Below are positions 1 through 8,192 of a DNA stretch of 64,000 bases, in pieces. The notes below the pieces were generated by a model. The model made no database searches. It saw only the letters and a program-made list of their open reading frames with translations, and had not been told where the DNA came from. Every line of letters starts with the position of its first letter. The stretch's first letter is position 1. Made by a program: the position numbers and the translations under genes. The stretch comes from Brevinema_A sp051647535 (lineage in GTDB: Bacteria > Spirochaetota > Brevinematia > Brevinematales > Brevinemataceae): NCBI GenBank assembly GCA_051647535.1, contig JBOFEA010000015.1, forward strand, positions 1 through 64,000. The letters are read 5' to 3'.

Positions 1-2419
1 CTATCAACAACGTTCCGGAGGAGATCGTTTCCAAAACAACAATAGCGGAAACTATCAACAACGTTCCGGAGGAGATCGTTTCCAAAACAACAATAGCGGA
101 AACTATCAACAACGTTCCGGAGGAGATCGTTTCCAAAACAACAATAGCGGAAACTATCAACAACGTTCCGGAGGAGATCGCTTCCAAAACAACAATAGCG
201 GAAACTATCAACAACGTTCTGAAGGAGATCGTTTTCAAAACAACAATAGCGGAAACTATCAACAACGTTCCGGAGGAGATCGTTTCCAAAACAACAATAG
301 CGGAAACTATCAACAACGTTCCGGAGGAGATCGCTTCCAAAACAATCGTGGAAATGGTACACAGCAACGTTCTGGAGATCGATTTCAAAATAATCGAACA
401 AATCAACGACCTGGAGAACGTCCGCAATTTAATAACTCAAAAACAGCTCCTTCAACACTCAATAATCAACAAAATACAAAAACTGCAAGCCACCGTAGAG
501 ACGTGACTCACAAAGGTAAAAAAGTATTTGATAGAAACAATACTTATTTGCAGGAAGAAATAGCATTGAGCAAACTTCAGCATGCAGGCAAAAAGAAAAA
601 AGGTGAAGCGGTAATTCCCGAACAAATCGAAATGGGACCAATTATCAAACTATCTGATTTAGCTCATAAAATGAATCTAAAAGTTGCAGAATTAATTTCA
701 ACATTGTTTAAACTAGGTCAACAGGCAACTATTAATGATGATTTGGATTCTGATACAGCAACTCTTTTGGCAGAGGAATTCAACTGTCGTGTTATTGTAA
801 AAAATGAGCAGGAAGAAGTCCAAATAAAACAAGAAAAAGACACTCCTGAAAATCAAACTTCACGTCCTCCTATTGTGACAATTATGGGACACGTTGACCA
901 TGGTAAAACAAAACTTCTTGATACAATCCGTAAAACTAATATTATTGCTCATGAATCTGGAGGGATAACACAGCATATTGGAGCATATTCAGTATCTCTT
1001 CCTAACGGCAGTGAAATTACCTTTTTGGATACACCTGGACACGCTGCATTTACTTCTATGAGAGCTCGTGGAGCTAAAATTACAGATATTGTTATCTTAG
1101 TTGTCTCAGCAGAAGAAGGCCCAAAACCACAAACTTTAGAAGCTATTAGTCACGCTCGTGCCGCTAATGTCCCTATTATTGTAGCAATTAATAAAATAGA
1201 CCTTCCAAATGCAAACCCTGAAAAAATTAAACAAATGCTTGCAGAACACGGATTACTATCCGAAGAATGGGGAGGAGATACAATGTTTGTCCCTGTTTCG
1301 GCAGTAACCGGAGATGGTATTCCGGAATTACTGGAAGCTATTTTACTCCAAGCAGAAGTTATGGAATTAAAAGCAAATCCAAATCGTCCCGGAACAGGAT
1401 TTATTATCGAATCTAAAATGGATATTGGACGCGGTGCTGTCGCCACTATTATTGTGACTAATGGTACTGCAAAAATTGGAGACTCATTTATTGCTGGAAC
1501 AACTTTCGGACGGATTCGAGCCATGTTTGATGATAAAGGAAATAAAGAAACTTCTGCTGGACCTTCACACCCTATTGAAATTATGGGATTTAACGACCTT
1601 CCTGAAGCCGGTGATGATTTCCACATTATGACAAACGAAGATGATGCTCGATCTTTAGCATCTCGAAGAGCCGTATTAAAAAGAAATGAACACATTATTC
1701 GCCGGAAAAAAGCTACTATGAGTAATGCTTTGGAAAAAGTTCAAAATCCTAACTTAAAAGAGTACAAAGTCGTTATTAAAGCTGATGTTAATGGATCTCT
1801 AGAAGCTATTCTATACGCTTTATCAAAAATGAAAAATAACGAAGTTAAAGTAACTATCGTACACTCAGGAATTGGAGCTGTTAGTGAAAGTGACGTTATG
1901 CTGGCACAAACATTAACCGATTCAGATGCTGATGCTGCTGCTATTTTGGCATTCCGAGTAAGAGTCGATTCAATGGCTAAAACTCGTGCTGAAAATTGTG
2001 ATATTCCTATAAAACGTTTTACTGTTATTTATGATTTGGTAGAACATGTTCATAGTATGATTGAAGGTATGCTTGATCCTGAAGTTTCTGAAACTAAAAT
2101 CGGTGAAGCTGAAATCAAAGAAATTATCAAGATTACTAATGTAGGAAAAGTAGCAGGAAGTATCGTAACAGAAGGATTCTTAAGAAAAAATAATGTCGTG
2201 CGGATTTTTAGAGAAGGTTCTCAAATTTGGTCTGGAAATTTCAAAAGTCTTCGAAGATTCAAAGACGAAGTTAGTGAAATCCAAAAAGGATTTGAATGTG
2301 GTATTACATTTACTAATTTTGATGACTTTAAAGTGAACGATATTATAGAAACATATGTTGTAGAAAGTACAAATAGAAAATTAGATTTATCTCAAAATGA
2401 GCAATCCGATAAGGAATAA
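1..2419 (+). CDS. infB: Translation initiation factor IF-2 (5' end outside window)
   Basis: IF-2 is the GTPase that places initiator tRNA on the small ribosomal subunit. The reading frame is open from base 2, so the GTG at 503 is internal and the true start lies upstream. The first ~120 visible codons are 17-residue repeats rich in Gln, Arg, Gly, Asn, Ser; a basic linker follows, then an IF2_N domain (near PIIKLSDLAHKMNLKVAEL) and the GTPase core. G1 is GHVDHGKT (887-910), followed by GGITQHIGAY, DTPGHAAF, NKID and SAVTG. Domains II, III and the C-terminal fMet-tRNA domain complete the protein. The core from the IF2_N domain onward has ordinary length; only the N-terminal extension is unusual. 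rbfA follows after 3 bp, the usual infB-rbfA order. Identity is certain; the full length is not visible. Confidence 0.97.
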   Translation, partial: YQQRSGGDRFQNNNSGNYQQRSGGDRFQNNNSGNYQQRSGGDRFQNNNSGNYQQRSGGDRFQNNNSGNYQQRSEGDRFQNNNSGNYQQRSGGDRFQNNNSGNYQQRSGGDRFQNNRGNGTQQRSGDRFQNNRTNQRPGERPQFNNSKTAPSTLNNQQNTKTASHRRDVTHKGKKVFDRNNTYLQEEIALSKLQHAGKKKKGEAVIPEQIEMGPIIKLSDLAHKMNLKVAELISTLFKLGQQATINDDLDSDTATLLAEEFNCRVIVKNEQEEVQIKQEKDTPENQTSRPPIVTIMGHVDHGKTKLLDTIRKTNIIAHESGGITQHIGAYSVSLPNGSEITFLDTPGHAAFTSMRARGAKITDIVILVVSAEEGPKPQTLEAISHARAANVPIIVAINKIDLPNANPEKIKQMLAEHGLLSEEWGGDTMFVPVSAVTGDGIPELLEAILLQAEVMELKANPNRPGTGFIIESKMDIGRGAVATIIVTNGTAKIGDSFIAGTTFGRIRAMFDDKGNKETSAGPSHPIEIMGFNDLPEAGDDFHIMTNEDDARSLASRRAVLKRNEHIIRRKKATMSNALEKVQNPNLKEYKVVIKADVNGSLEAILYALSKMKNNEVKVTIVHSGIGAVSESDVMLAQTLTDSDADAAAILAFRVRVDSMAKTRAENCDIPIKRFTVIYDLVEHVHSMIEGMLDPEVSETKIGEAEIKEIIKITNVGKVAGSIVTEGFLRKNNVVRIFREGSQIWSGNFKSLRRFKDEVSEIQKGFECGITFTNFDDFKVNDIIETYVVESTNRKLDLSQNEQSDKE
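2..355 (+). repeat. 51-bp in-frame tandem repeat in infB
   Basis: Six complete 51-bp units occupy 2-307 and a degenerate seventh runs to about 355; a further diverged copy may follow to about 400. Each unit encodes 17 residues, YQQRSGGDRFQNNNSGN. Copies are nearly identical at the DNA level: one copy (206-256) has Gly to Glu and Ser codon changes, and a few units swap CGT/CGC. The array continues off the left edge, so total copy number is unknown. Near-identity of synonymous positions points to recent expansion by slippage or recombination. Confidence 0.97.
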
Positions 2420-2422
2420 TAT

Positions 2423-2800
2423 ATGATGATAAAAAAGAATTTCGGAAATAACGAACTTGCTTCTCGAAGAGTTATTCGCTTTGAGAAAAATTTACAACGT
2501 GAAATCGCTCAAATAATTATGACTGAAATAAAAGACCCTGGAATTAATGCTTTAATTAGTGTTCTTGATGTTCATATGTCTAAAGATTATGAAATCGCTT
2601 ACGTTAAAGTACGAGTTTTTGGTTCTGAAAAAAAAGATATTTTTAAAACTCTTGATGCTTTAAAACGTTCTGCTGGATATATTTCTTCTATAGCAGGTTC
2701 TAACTTAGGATTACGACGTTCTCCGGAAATTCGTTTTGAACCTGTAAATGATGATGAATTTAATAAAAAATGGCTTACCAATACAGAAATAGATAATTAA
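2423..2800 (+). CDS. rbfA: Ribosome-binding factor A
   Basis: RbfA is a small KH-like protein that assists late 30S maturation (16S rRNA 5' helix). The 125-aa length is normal. The family pattern is visible: an N-terminal R-R-V-x-x-x-E-K-x-L-Q-R-E-I-A-Q helix, then KDPGIN, the strand AYVKVRVFG, and the C-terminal LGLRRSPEIRFEPVND block. The gene starts 3 bp after the infB stop with AAGGA just upstream (inside the infB 3' end), so it is probably translationally coupled. There is a double ATG at the start; the first is used here. Confidence 0.93.
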   Translation: MMIKKNFGNNELASRRVIRFEKNLQREIAQIIMTEIKDPGINALISVLDVHMSKDYEIAYVKVRVFGSEKKDIFKTLDALKRSAGYISSIAGSNLGLRRSPEIRFEPVNDDEFNKKWLTNTEIDN

Positions 2801-2817
2801 TTATATGAGGAAACTCT

Positions 2818-3810
2818 ATGTTGCAAAATGAAAAAATTCAGGAACTGAAATTAATTCTCAAACATAGTTCCCATATTAGAATTTTATCCCATAGAAATCC
2901 AGATGGTGACGCTATCGGCAGTATGCTTGCTTTTACATATATTTGTGATTTTTTTAAAGTTCCTTATGACTTAATCTTAGTAGATAGTGTTCCTAAAAAT
3001 TTGACATTTCTACCTAGAATTAACCAAATTTGTAGTTTTGATCCTCAAAATATTTCTCAAACATTTGCAAATGAACAAACAAATACAGTGGTTTTTTTAG
3101 ACTGTGGACAAATGGATAGAGCTGGTTCTGTATATGAATCTGTTCAACCTCATCAAACTATTATAAATATAGACCATCATATGTCAAATCCTCTATTTGG
3201 TCATTTTAATCTTATAGAAAATATTACCAGTACTTGTGAATTGGTTTATCATATTATAAAAGACTTAGAAATACCATTATCATTTGAATTGGCACTCTGC
3301 CTTTATGTTGGAATTTTAACAGATACTGGAGCATTTCAATTTGATAAAGTTAATGCATCAACCCATATGGTCATCGCAGAACTTTTATCTCACAATGTTC
3401 AGCCTTTTGAAGTGTTTCATCAAATCTATCAAACTCATCCTATCGTATGGTTGGAATTTTTAAAAACAGCATTGAATAATATTGAATTCTATTATGATAA
3501 TAGTACTGCTATCTTGTGTCTGCCTCAAGAATTACTAAGTTCGTTTAATGATAAAAAAAATAATCATTCTGACAGTTTGTTTACTATTATAACATCTGTT
3601 GACTCCATACGTGTTTGTGCCGTTATTAAAGAAAAAGAAGACGGTACTATTGCAGCTTCCCTGAGAAGTAAAGATAATATTGACGTTTCACAAATTGCTA
3701 TGGCATTTGGAGGAGGCGGACATAAACATGCTGCCGGATGCCGAACAAGCAGTTTATCAATATTAGAATTCAAACAGGCATTATTATCAGAAATTACTGT
3801 ACATTTATAA
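2818..3810 (+). CDS. nrnA: DHH/DHHA1 phosphoesterase, NrnA-like
   Basis: Probable oligoribonuclease / pAp phosphatase of the DHH superfamily, which degrades very short RNAs and 3',5'-bisphosphate nucleosides in the cytoplasm. Metal-binding motifs are in order: SHRNPDGDAIGSMLAF (Asp29, Asp31), FLDCG, NIDHHMSN (DHH motif) and GILTDTGAFQFD; the C-terminal DHHA1 domain ends with GGGGHKHAAGC. The 330-aa length fits NrnA and excludes full-size RecJ. It follows rbfA by 17 bp with a GAGG Shine-Dalgarno and completes the common infB-rbfA-nrnA block. Its stop is only 6 bp from the convergent histidine kinase. NrnA is inferred from length and context; another DHH specificity is possible. Confidence 0.88.
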   Translation: MLQNEKIQELKLILKHSSHIRILSHRNPDGDAIGSMLAFTYICDFFKVPYDLILVDSVPKNLTFLPRINQICSFDPQNISQTFANEQTNTVVFLDCGQMDRAGSVYESVQPHQTIINIDHHMSNPLFGHFNLIENITSTCELVYHIIKDLEIPLSFELALCLYVGILTDTGAFQFDKVNASTHMVIAELLSHNVQPFEVFHQIYQTHPIVWLEFLKTALNNIEFYYDNSTAILCLPQELLSSFNDKKNNHSDSLFTIITSVDSIRVCAVIKEKEDGTIAASLRSKDNIDVSQIAMAFGGGGHKHAAGCRTSSLSILEFKQALLSEITVHL

Positions 3811-3816
3811 TTTTCA

Positions 3817-4911
3817 TCATTTTTGAATATCCAACTGCTTTTGACCAAGTGAAATCGGTAAATAAATCTTAAATGCAACACCACACAATTTCACACTATC
3901 TTTTAACAATATAAATCCCCCTATTTCCCTTACGATCTTCTTTACTAATGTCAATCCTAATCCTGTACCTTTACTTTTTGTAGAGAAATACGGTTCAAAT
4001 ACTTTGTTTCTCAAAGACACAGAAATTCCTTTTCCAGAATCTTCTACAGAAATAACAATATATTCTTTTGTTTTATTTTGAGAAAGAGAAAGAATTATTT
4101 CTTTTCGTTGTTGTTCAACAACAGCTTCCATAGCATTCCTAAGTAAATCAATGATAGACTGCTGGAGAACACTGGGAGCTGTAAAAATTTTCGGAACATT
4201 ACCAATTTCCAAATCAAACTTAATCTTCTTTTGTTTCATTTCCGGAGCAAATAATTCCTGAATATTATAAAGAATATCCGCAATTTCAGTAAATTCCAAC
4301 TTTGGTTTAACTTTTCGAGTTCTATTCAAAAATTGATCTAAAATACTAAGCAAACGAGTACTTTCTTTCTGCACAATTTGCACATAAGAATAAATCTCCG
4401 GAGAAACACTTAATTCCTTTTTATCAATTTGACGCTGTATAACTTGAGTATGGATATCTATTGCTGTCAACGGATTTTTAATTTCATGCGAAACACTTGC
4501 TGCTAATTTTTCTAATACCAATAAACCATCTTCTATTTGCTGTGCAGAATTAATTTCCTGATATTTTTTAACATCCGTGACATAAAAAATTGTCAGCTCA
4601 TTAAACTTAAAACAACAAATTTCCAAATAACAATCATGAGAAAACTTATCTTGTACAGAAATAATACCAGTAATTTCTTCCGAAAATGTAAGTGTAGGAA
4701 TTTTATTCATTAACTGATCCATTTGTTGATTGGTAAACACAATATTTTTATTGTGATAAATCATAATTGATTGAGGAAGATGTTCTATTACCTTAAGAAT
4801 AAATGTTAAATCTTGAATCAAATTTTTAGATAATACAACTAGTTCTTCTTTTTGCAGCTTAGAAAAAGTTTCTAAGGCTTTTTTCAAAAAACGTGCTTTT
4901 TTATTGAACAT
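3817..4911 (-). CDS. Cytoplasmic sensor histidine kinase
   Basis: A two-component kinase without transmembrane segments, so probably a sensor of an internal signal. Residues ~1-120 form a helical start plus a PAS-like region (HLPQSIMIYHNKNIVFTN). The H-box is SHEIKNPLTAI with the phospho-acceptor His142. The ATPase domain shows the N-box (LLRNAMEA), G1 (DSGKGI), F-box (FEPYFSTKSKG) and G2 (GTGLGL). The domain order resembles NtrB/AtoS-type kinases. No response regulator lies beside it, so the partner is encoded elsewhere. It is transcribed divergently from the 4993 gene. The kinase call is firm; the signal and partner are unknown. Confidence 0.9.
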   Translation of the reverse strand: MFNKKARFLKKALETFSKLQKEELVVLSKNLIQDLTFILKVIEHLPQSIMIYHNKNIVFTNQQMDQLMNKIPTLTFSEEITGIISVQDKFSHDCYLEICCFKFNELTIFYVTDVKKYQEINSAQQIEDGLLVLEKLAASVSHEIKNPLTAIDIHTQVIQRQIDKKELSVSPEIYSYVQIVQKESTRLLSILDQFLNRTRKVKPKLEFTEIADILYNIQELFAPEMKQKKIKFDLEIGNVPKIFTAPSVLQQSIIDLLRNAMEAVVEQQRKEIILSLSQNKTKEYIVISVEDSGKGISVSLRNKVFEPYFSTKSKGTGLGLTLVKKIVREIGGFILLKDSVKLCGVAFKIYLPISLGQKQLDIQK

Positions 4912-4992
4912 AAAACCTCTTAATTAGTTAAATTTTCTTAAATATTTCCGATACAAATATATAATCTATATATATTTACAGGGGGTTATTTT

Positions 4993-5784
4993 ATGGGAAT
5001 TACAGAAAAGAAAAAGAAAATCGATTATGACATGCAAGTTTCTCAACTTCAAAAACAAATTTACAGTAATAAAGAAACAATCAAAAAACTAAGTTCTAAA
5101 ATTACCCAATACAAAACAACTCAAGGTTATTATACTGTTATTGCAATAATTTCAATTTACTTTCAAACTATAGATCATTATTTTGAGATGAACACCATTC
5201 ATCAAAATTTTTATAATAAAAGCCAGCCAACTATCTTAGATAAAATAAGAAAAGAATTAAGTACCATATTAACTTTACTTGAACAGTCATTTGGAACGAA
5301 TTTGCCCGATGATTTAACGACCAACAGTGAGTTAATGAATTCTTTAACTCTCTTAACACCAAAACGTCTGTGCAATTTTATTAGAAAATTAGAAAATGAA
5401 TGTTCTACTTTGAAAGATGCATACGGAATAAATTCAAAATATTATATTACCAGCGTAAATTTATACAGCAAATTTTGTAATTTCAGCGTTAACACTACAA
5501 ATTTTAAAGAATACTTTAATAAATTAAGAAATTTACAAGACGCTGATTACAAAGATATGAGAGAACATATTATTTTTATTCAGCAATTTCTAGACAAATC
5601 GTCCGAATTAAACATTAAAGCGTACCATGTATCTTTATCAAAAACAATGGTTGAAGATGCATTGAAAAAATTAGAATTTTTAGAACTTATTAACAAATTT
5701 TCACCTATTAAAGACGGTATTAGAAAAACAACAGAAGATATTAAACGATGCCATGACAGTTGGGCTAGATTGTTAACGAATTAA
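4993..5784 (+). CDS. Hypothetical helical protein (263 aa)
   Basis: I do not recognise the family. The protein has no signal peptide. Residues ~10-45 are Lys/Gln-rich and look like a coiled coil (MQVSQLQKQIYSNKETIKKL); the rest is predicted helix with many Leu, Phe and Tyr. A short hydrophobic stretch (YYTVIAIISIYF, about residue 47-58) is too short and too isolated to be a clear membrane span. A strong AGGGGG Shine-Dalgarno lies 9 bases before the ATG, and a TATAAT at 4960-4965 could be its -10 box. Its 3' end overlaps the convergent DUF192 gene by 20 bp. Probably a real lineage-specific gene. Confidence 0.7.
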   Translation: MGITEKKKKIDYDMQVSQLQKQIYSNKETIKKLSSKITQYKTTQGYYTVIAIISIYFQTIDHYFEMNTIHQNFYNKSQPTILDKIRKELSTILTLLEQSFGTNLPDDLTTNSELMNSLTLLTPKRLCNFIRKLENECSTLKDAYGINSKYYITSVNLYSKFCNFSVNTTNFKEYFNKLRNLQDADYKDMREHIIFIQQFLDKSSELNIKAYHVSLSKTMVEDALKKLEFLELINKFSPIKDGIRKTTEDIKRCHDSWARLLTN

Positions 5785-6193
5785 TATTTTGAAGCCGTTT
5801 GATTTGAGTTTCTTTTTCAGACAGCTGTTCCAAAAGTTTTACTTTAAATTGAGGCCAATTGTTAAGTACATCATTTTTCAATTTGGGATTCAATTCCAAT
5901 ACATATTTTATATTATGTTTTTTAGAAACAATACTTTTATTACTTAAAGGCACAGGATAATGAACTTCACAAATATCCATCTTATCATTCAAATAAATCA
6001 TTACTAAATCAAGATACGTATTCTTCATCCAAAACGACGCTTGATTAGGTTGGTCAAATATAAAAAGCATACCTTGCTCTGTCCATTGTTTGCGAAACAT
6101 CAAACCTGTAGCTTTTTCTGTTGGGGTTACTGCCAATTCAATATTATAAGTTTGACCTAAAAACATAAACACAATCATCAATGCCGTTTTCAT
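5765..6193 (-). CDS. DUF192 family protein
   Basis: Small single-domain DUF192 protein. The family block is clear: GLMFRKQW, then GMLFIFD, then FWMKNTYLDLVMIYL. DUF192 proteins are usually secreted or periplasmic and of unknown function. The N-terminus here (MKTALMIVFMFLGQTY) is hydrophobic and could be a short signal peptide or anchor. The start chosen is the ATG at 6193, with AAGGAG 7 bases upstream; a TTG one codon earlier is not needed. The last 20 bp overlap the convergent 4993 gene tail to tail. Its promoter region is shared with the divergent clpP gene. Confidence 0.85.
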   Translation of the reverse strand: MKTALMIVFMFLGQTYNIELAVTPTEKATGLMFRKQWTEQGMLFIFDQPNQASFWMKNTYLDLVMIYLNDKMDICEVHYPVPLSNKSIVSKKHNIKYVLELNPKLKNDVLNNWPQFKVKLLEQLSEKETQIKRLQNINSLTI

Positions 6194-6204
6194 CAATTAT
6201 CTCC

Positions 6205-6233
6205 TTGCATATTATTAGACATTATATTATAAT
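6205..6233 (+). promoter_or_regulatory. Predicted sigma-70 promoter of clpP-clpX
   Basis: TTGCAT (6205-6210), 17-base spacer, then a perfect TATAAT (6228-6233), 42 bases before the clpP ATG. No CIRCE or CtsR-type operator is visible around it. The -35 lies just upstream of the divergent DUF192 gene and overlaps its ribosome-binding site region. Confidence 0.65.
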
Positions 6234-6275
6234 ATACAGGAAAAAAATAATCAATCTTACATACTTGGAGGAAAT

Positions 6276-6887
6276 ATGTCTTTATTTTCAGAAACAAACA
6301 TGCTAATTCCTATGGTTATAGAACAAACAGGGAGAGGAGAACGTTCTTACGATATTTATTCAAGACTTCTCAAAGAAAGAATCATTATGTTGAACGGTCC
6401 TGTTGAAGATAATATGGCAAATCTTATTATAGCTCAACTTCTATTCCTTGCATCAGAAGATCCTGAAAAAGATATAGAATTGTGTATAAATTCACCTGGA
6501 GGAGTTGTGACTGCAGGGTTAGCAATTTTTGATACGATGCAGTTTATCAAACCTGATATTGTCACTATTTGTATGGGGCAGGCTGCGTCTATGGGAGCAT
6601 TTCTTCTTTCAGCAGGAGCACCCGGTAAACGAAAAGCTCTTCCTAATTCACGAATCATGATACATCAACCTAGCGGTGGATCTCAAGGTATGGCCTCAGA
6701 TATTCTTATCCAAACACAAGAAATTCTTCGACTGCGTCAAATGCTTAATGAATTAATGGCACAGCATACAGGAAAATCAGTAAAAACATTGGAAAAAGAC
6801 ATGGATAGAGACAAATTCATGTCCGCCCAAGAAGCAAAAGAATACGGCTTAATAGATATCATAATAGAACCAAATTCAAGAAATTAG
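6276..6887 (+). CDS. clpP: ATP-dependent Clp protease proteolytic subunit
   Basis: ClpP forms the double-heptamer serine-protease chamber that receives unfolded proteins from ClpX or ClpC. The 203-aa length is typical. The catalytic serine is in GQAASMGAF (Ser105) and the histidine in MIHQPSGG (His130); the family C-terminal block DRDKFMSAQEAKEYGLID, with the third catalytic residue, is present. The Shine-Dalgarno GGAGG sits 6 bases before the ATG. clpX follows after 13 bp, so this is a two-gene clpP-clpX operon; clpC, the other likely partner, is at 22.5 kb. Confidence 0.97.
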   Translation: MSLFSETNMLIPMVIEQTGRGERSYDIYSRLLKERIIMLNGPVEDNMANLIIAQLLFLASEDPEKDIELCINSPGGVVTAGLAIFDTMQFIKPDIVTICMGQAASMGAFLLSAGAPGKRKALPNSRIMIHQPSGGSQGMASDILIQTQEILRLRQMLNELMAQHTGKSVKTLEKDMDRDKFMSAQEAKEYGLIDIIIEPNSRN

Positions 6888-6900
6888 AGAGTAAACATTT

Positions 6901-8154
6901 ATGTCAAAGAAAAACAATAGTAGTATTTCTTGTGATATTTGTGGTGCTGTAGTATCAGATACAAAAATTTACAGAAGTCCAAACGGACATTATTTATGTC
7001 AAGAATGTTTGGACAAAGCTTCAGAATTAATAGAATCACAACATCATGAAGATGCAATATATAAATCTTTTTCTCTTCAAAGTCCTTTAGAAATGAAAAA
7101 AGAATTAGATAAATATATTATTGGCCAAGATCATGCAAAAAAAGTACTATGTGTTGCCGTTTACAATCATTATAAAAGATTACTTACACCCCCTTCAAGT
7201 AAGGACAACGTTGAATTGGAAAAAAGCAACGTATTGCTTATAGGCCCTACAGGATCAGGTAAAACTTTACTTGCAAAAACATTAGCTAAAATCCTTAATG
7301 TTCCTTTTGCAATTGCAGACGCAACAACACTGACAGAGTCAGGATACGTTGGAGACGATGTAGAAAATATCTTAGTACGGCTTCTCCAAAATGCTGCAGG
7401 AAACAACTTAGAAAATATATATAACTGGACTCCTATTATAGAAAAAGCTCAAAAAGGAATTATATATATTGACGAAATTGATAAGATTGCACGAAAAAGT
7501 GAAAATATCTCCATCACAAGAGATGTATCAGGTGAAGGTGTACAACAAGCTTTGTTAAAAATTGTTGAAGGTAGCTTAGTCGGAGTACCTCCTCAAGGTG
7601 GAAGAAAACATCCTCAACAAACTCAAATTATGGTAGATACCGGTAATATATTGTTTATTGTTGGTGGAGCATTTGTTGGATTAGAAGAGATTATTAGACA
7701 ACGAATCGGGAAAAATAAGTTAGGTTTCAAAAATTCTGAAGATCAAACAACTAAAGACTATTCATTAACACAGTTGGATACTCATGATTTGATAAAATTC
7801 GGATTAATTCCTGAATTTATTGGAAGACTTCCTGCTATATCAGTATTAGATCCATTAACAGAAGAAGATTTATTGAGAATATTAACAGAGCCTAAAAATT
7901 CATTAATAAAACAATATCAAAAATTATTAAAATTAGATGATGCTGTTTTAGAATTTACTCCAAAAGCTCTGTTAGCAATTGCACAAAAAGCTCTAGAGCA
8001 AAAAAGTGGAGCACGAGGGCTAAGAGCAGTAATGGAAGAAACAATGCTCGATATCATGTTTGAAGCTCCTGAAATTTCAGAACCATCAAAAATTATTATT
8101 GATCATAATGTAATTTCCGGTAATAAAAAACCAAAAATTATTCCTATTAAATAA
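6901..8154 (+). CDS. clpX: ATP-dependent Clp protease ATPase subunit ClpX
   Basis: AAA+ unfoldase that feeds substrates to ClpP. The N-terminal zinc finger is complete (CDIC at the start, then CQEC). Walker A is GPTGSGKT, the pore loop GYVGDDVENIL, Walker B IIYIDEIDK, and the sensor/Arg-finger region KFGLIPEFIGRLP. The ClpP-docking loop, usually an IGF tripeptide, reads LGF here, in the right place after the VGGAF block. The C-terminal KSGARGLRAVMEE motif is present. At 417 aa it has standard length. It ends in a strong bidirectional terminator shared with the convergent peptide-binding protein gene. Confidence 0.97.
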   Translation: MSKKNNSSISCDICGAVVSDTKIYRSPNGHYLCQECLDKASELIESQHHEDAIYKSFSLQSPLEMKKELDKYIIGQDHAKKVLCVAVYNHYKRLLTPPSSKDNVELEKSNVLLIGPTGSGKTLLAKTLAKILNVPFAIADATTLTESGYVGDDVENILVRLLQNAAGNNLENIYNWTPIIEKAQKGIIYIDEIDKIARKSENISITRDVSGEGVQQALLKIVEGSLVGVPPQGGRKHPQQTQIMVDTGNILFIVGGAFVGLEEIIRQRIGKNKLGFKNSEDQTTKDYSLTQLDTHDLIKFGLIPEFIGRLPAISVLDPLTEEDLLRILTEPKNSLIKQYQKLLKLDDAVLEFTPKALLAIAQKALEQKSGARGLRAVMEETMLDIMFEAPEISEPSKIIIDHNVISGNKKPKIIPIK

Positions 8155-8192
8155 AAAAAAAGTCCTATAAATAATTTATAGGACTTTTTTTT
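8154..8192. terminator. Bidirectional terminator, clpX / peptide-binding lipoprotein
   Basis: Arms AGTCCTATAAAT (8161-8172) and ATTTATAGGACT (8174-8185) are perfect complements. An A-run precedes and a T-run follows the stem, so it can stop transcription from both sides. The far end touches the stop codon of the minus-strand gene. Confidence 0.9.

Noticed and set aside
2..400. CRISPR array
   Set aside because: The 51-bp units are contiguous with no unique spacers and are in frame with infB.
503..505. GTG at 503 as the start of infB
   Set aside because: The frame is open upstream to base 2 and codes a regular repeat; no ribosome-binding site precedes the GTG.
1150..1695. Minus-strand reading frame of 181 codons inside infB
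   Set aside because: Antisense shadow of a well-conserved gene; no ribosome-binding site or recognisable domain.
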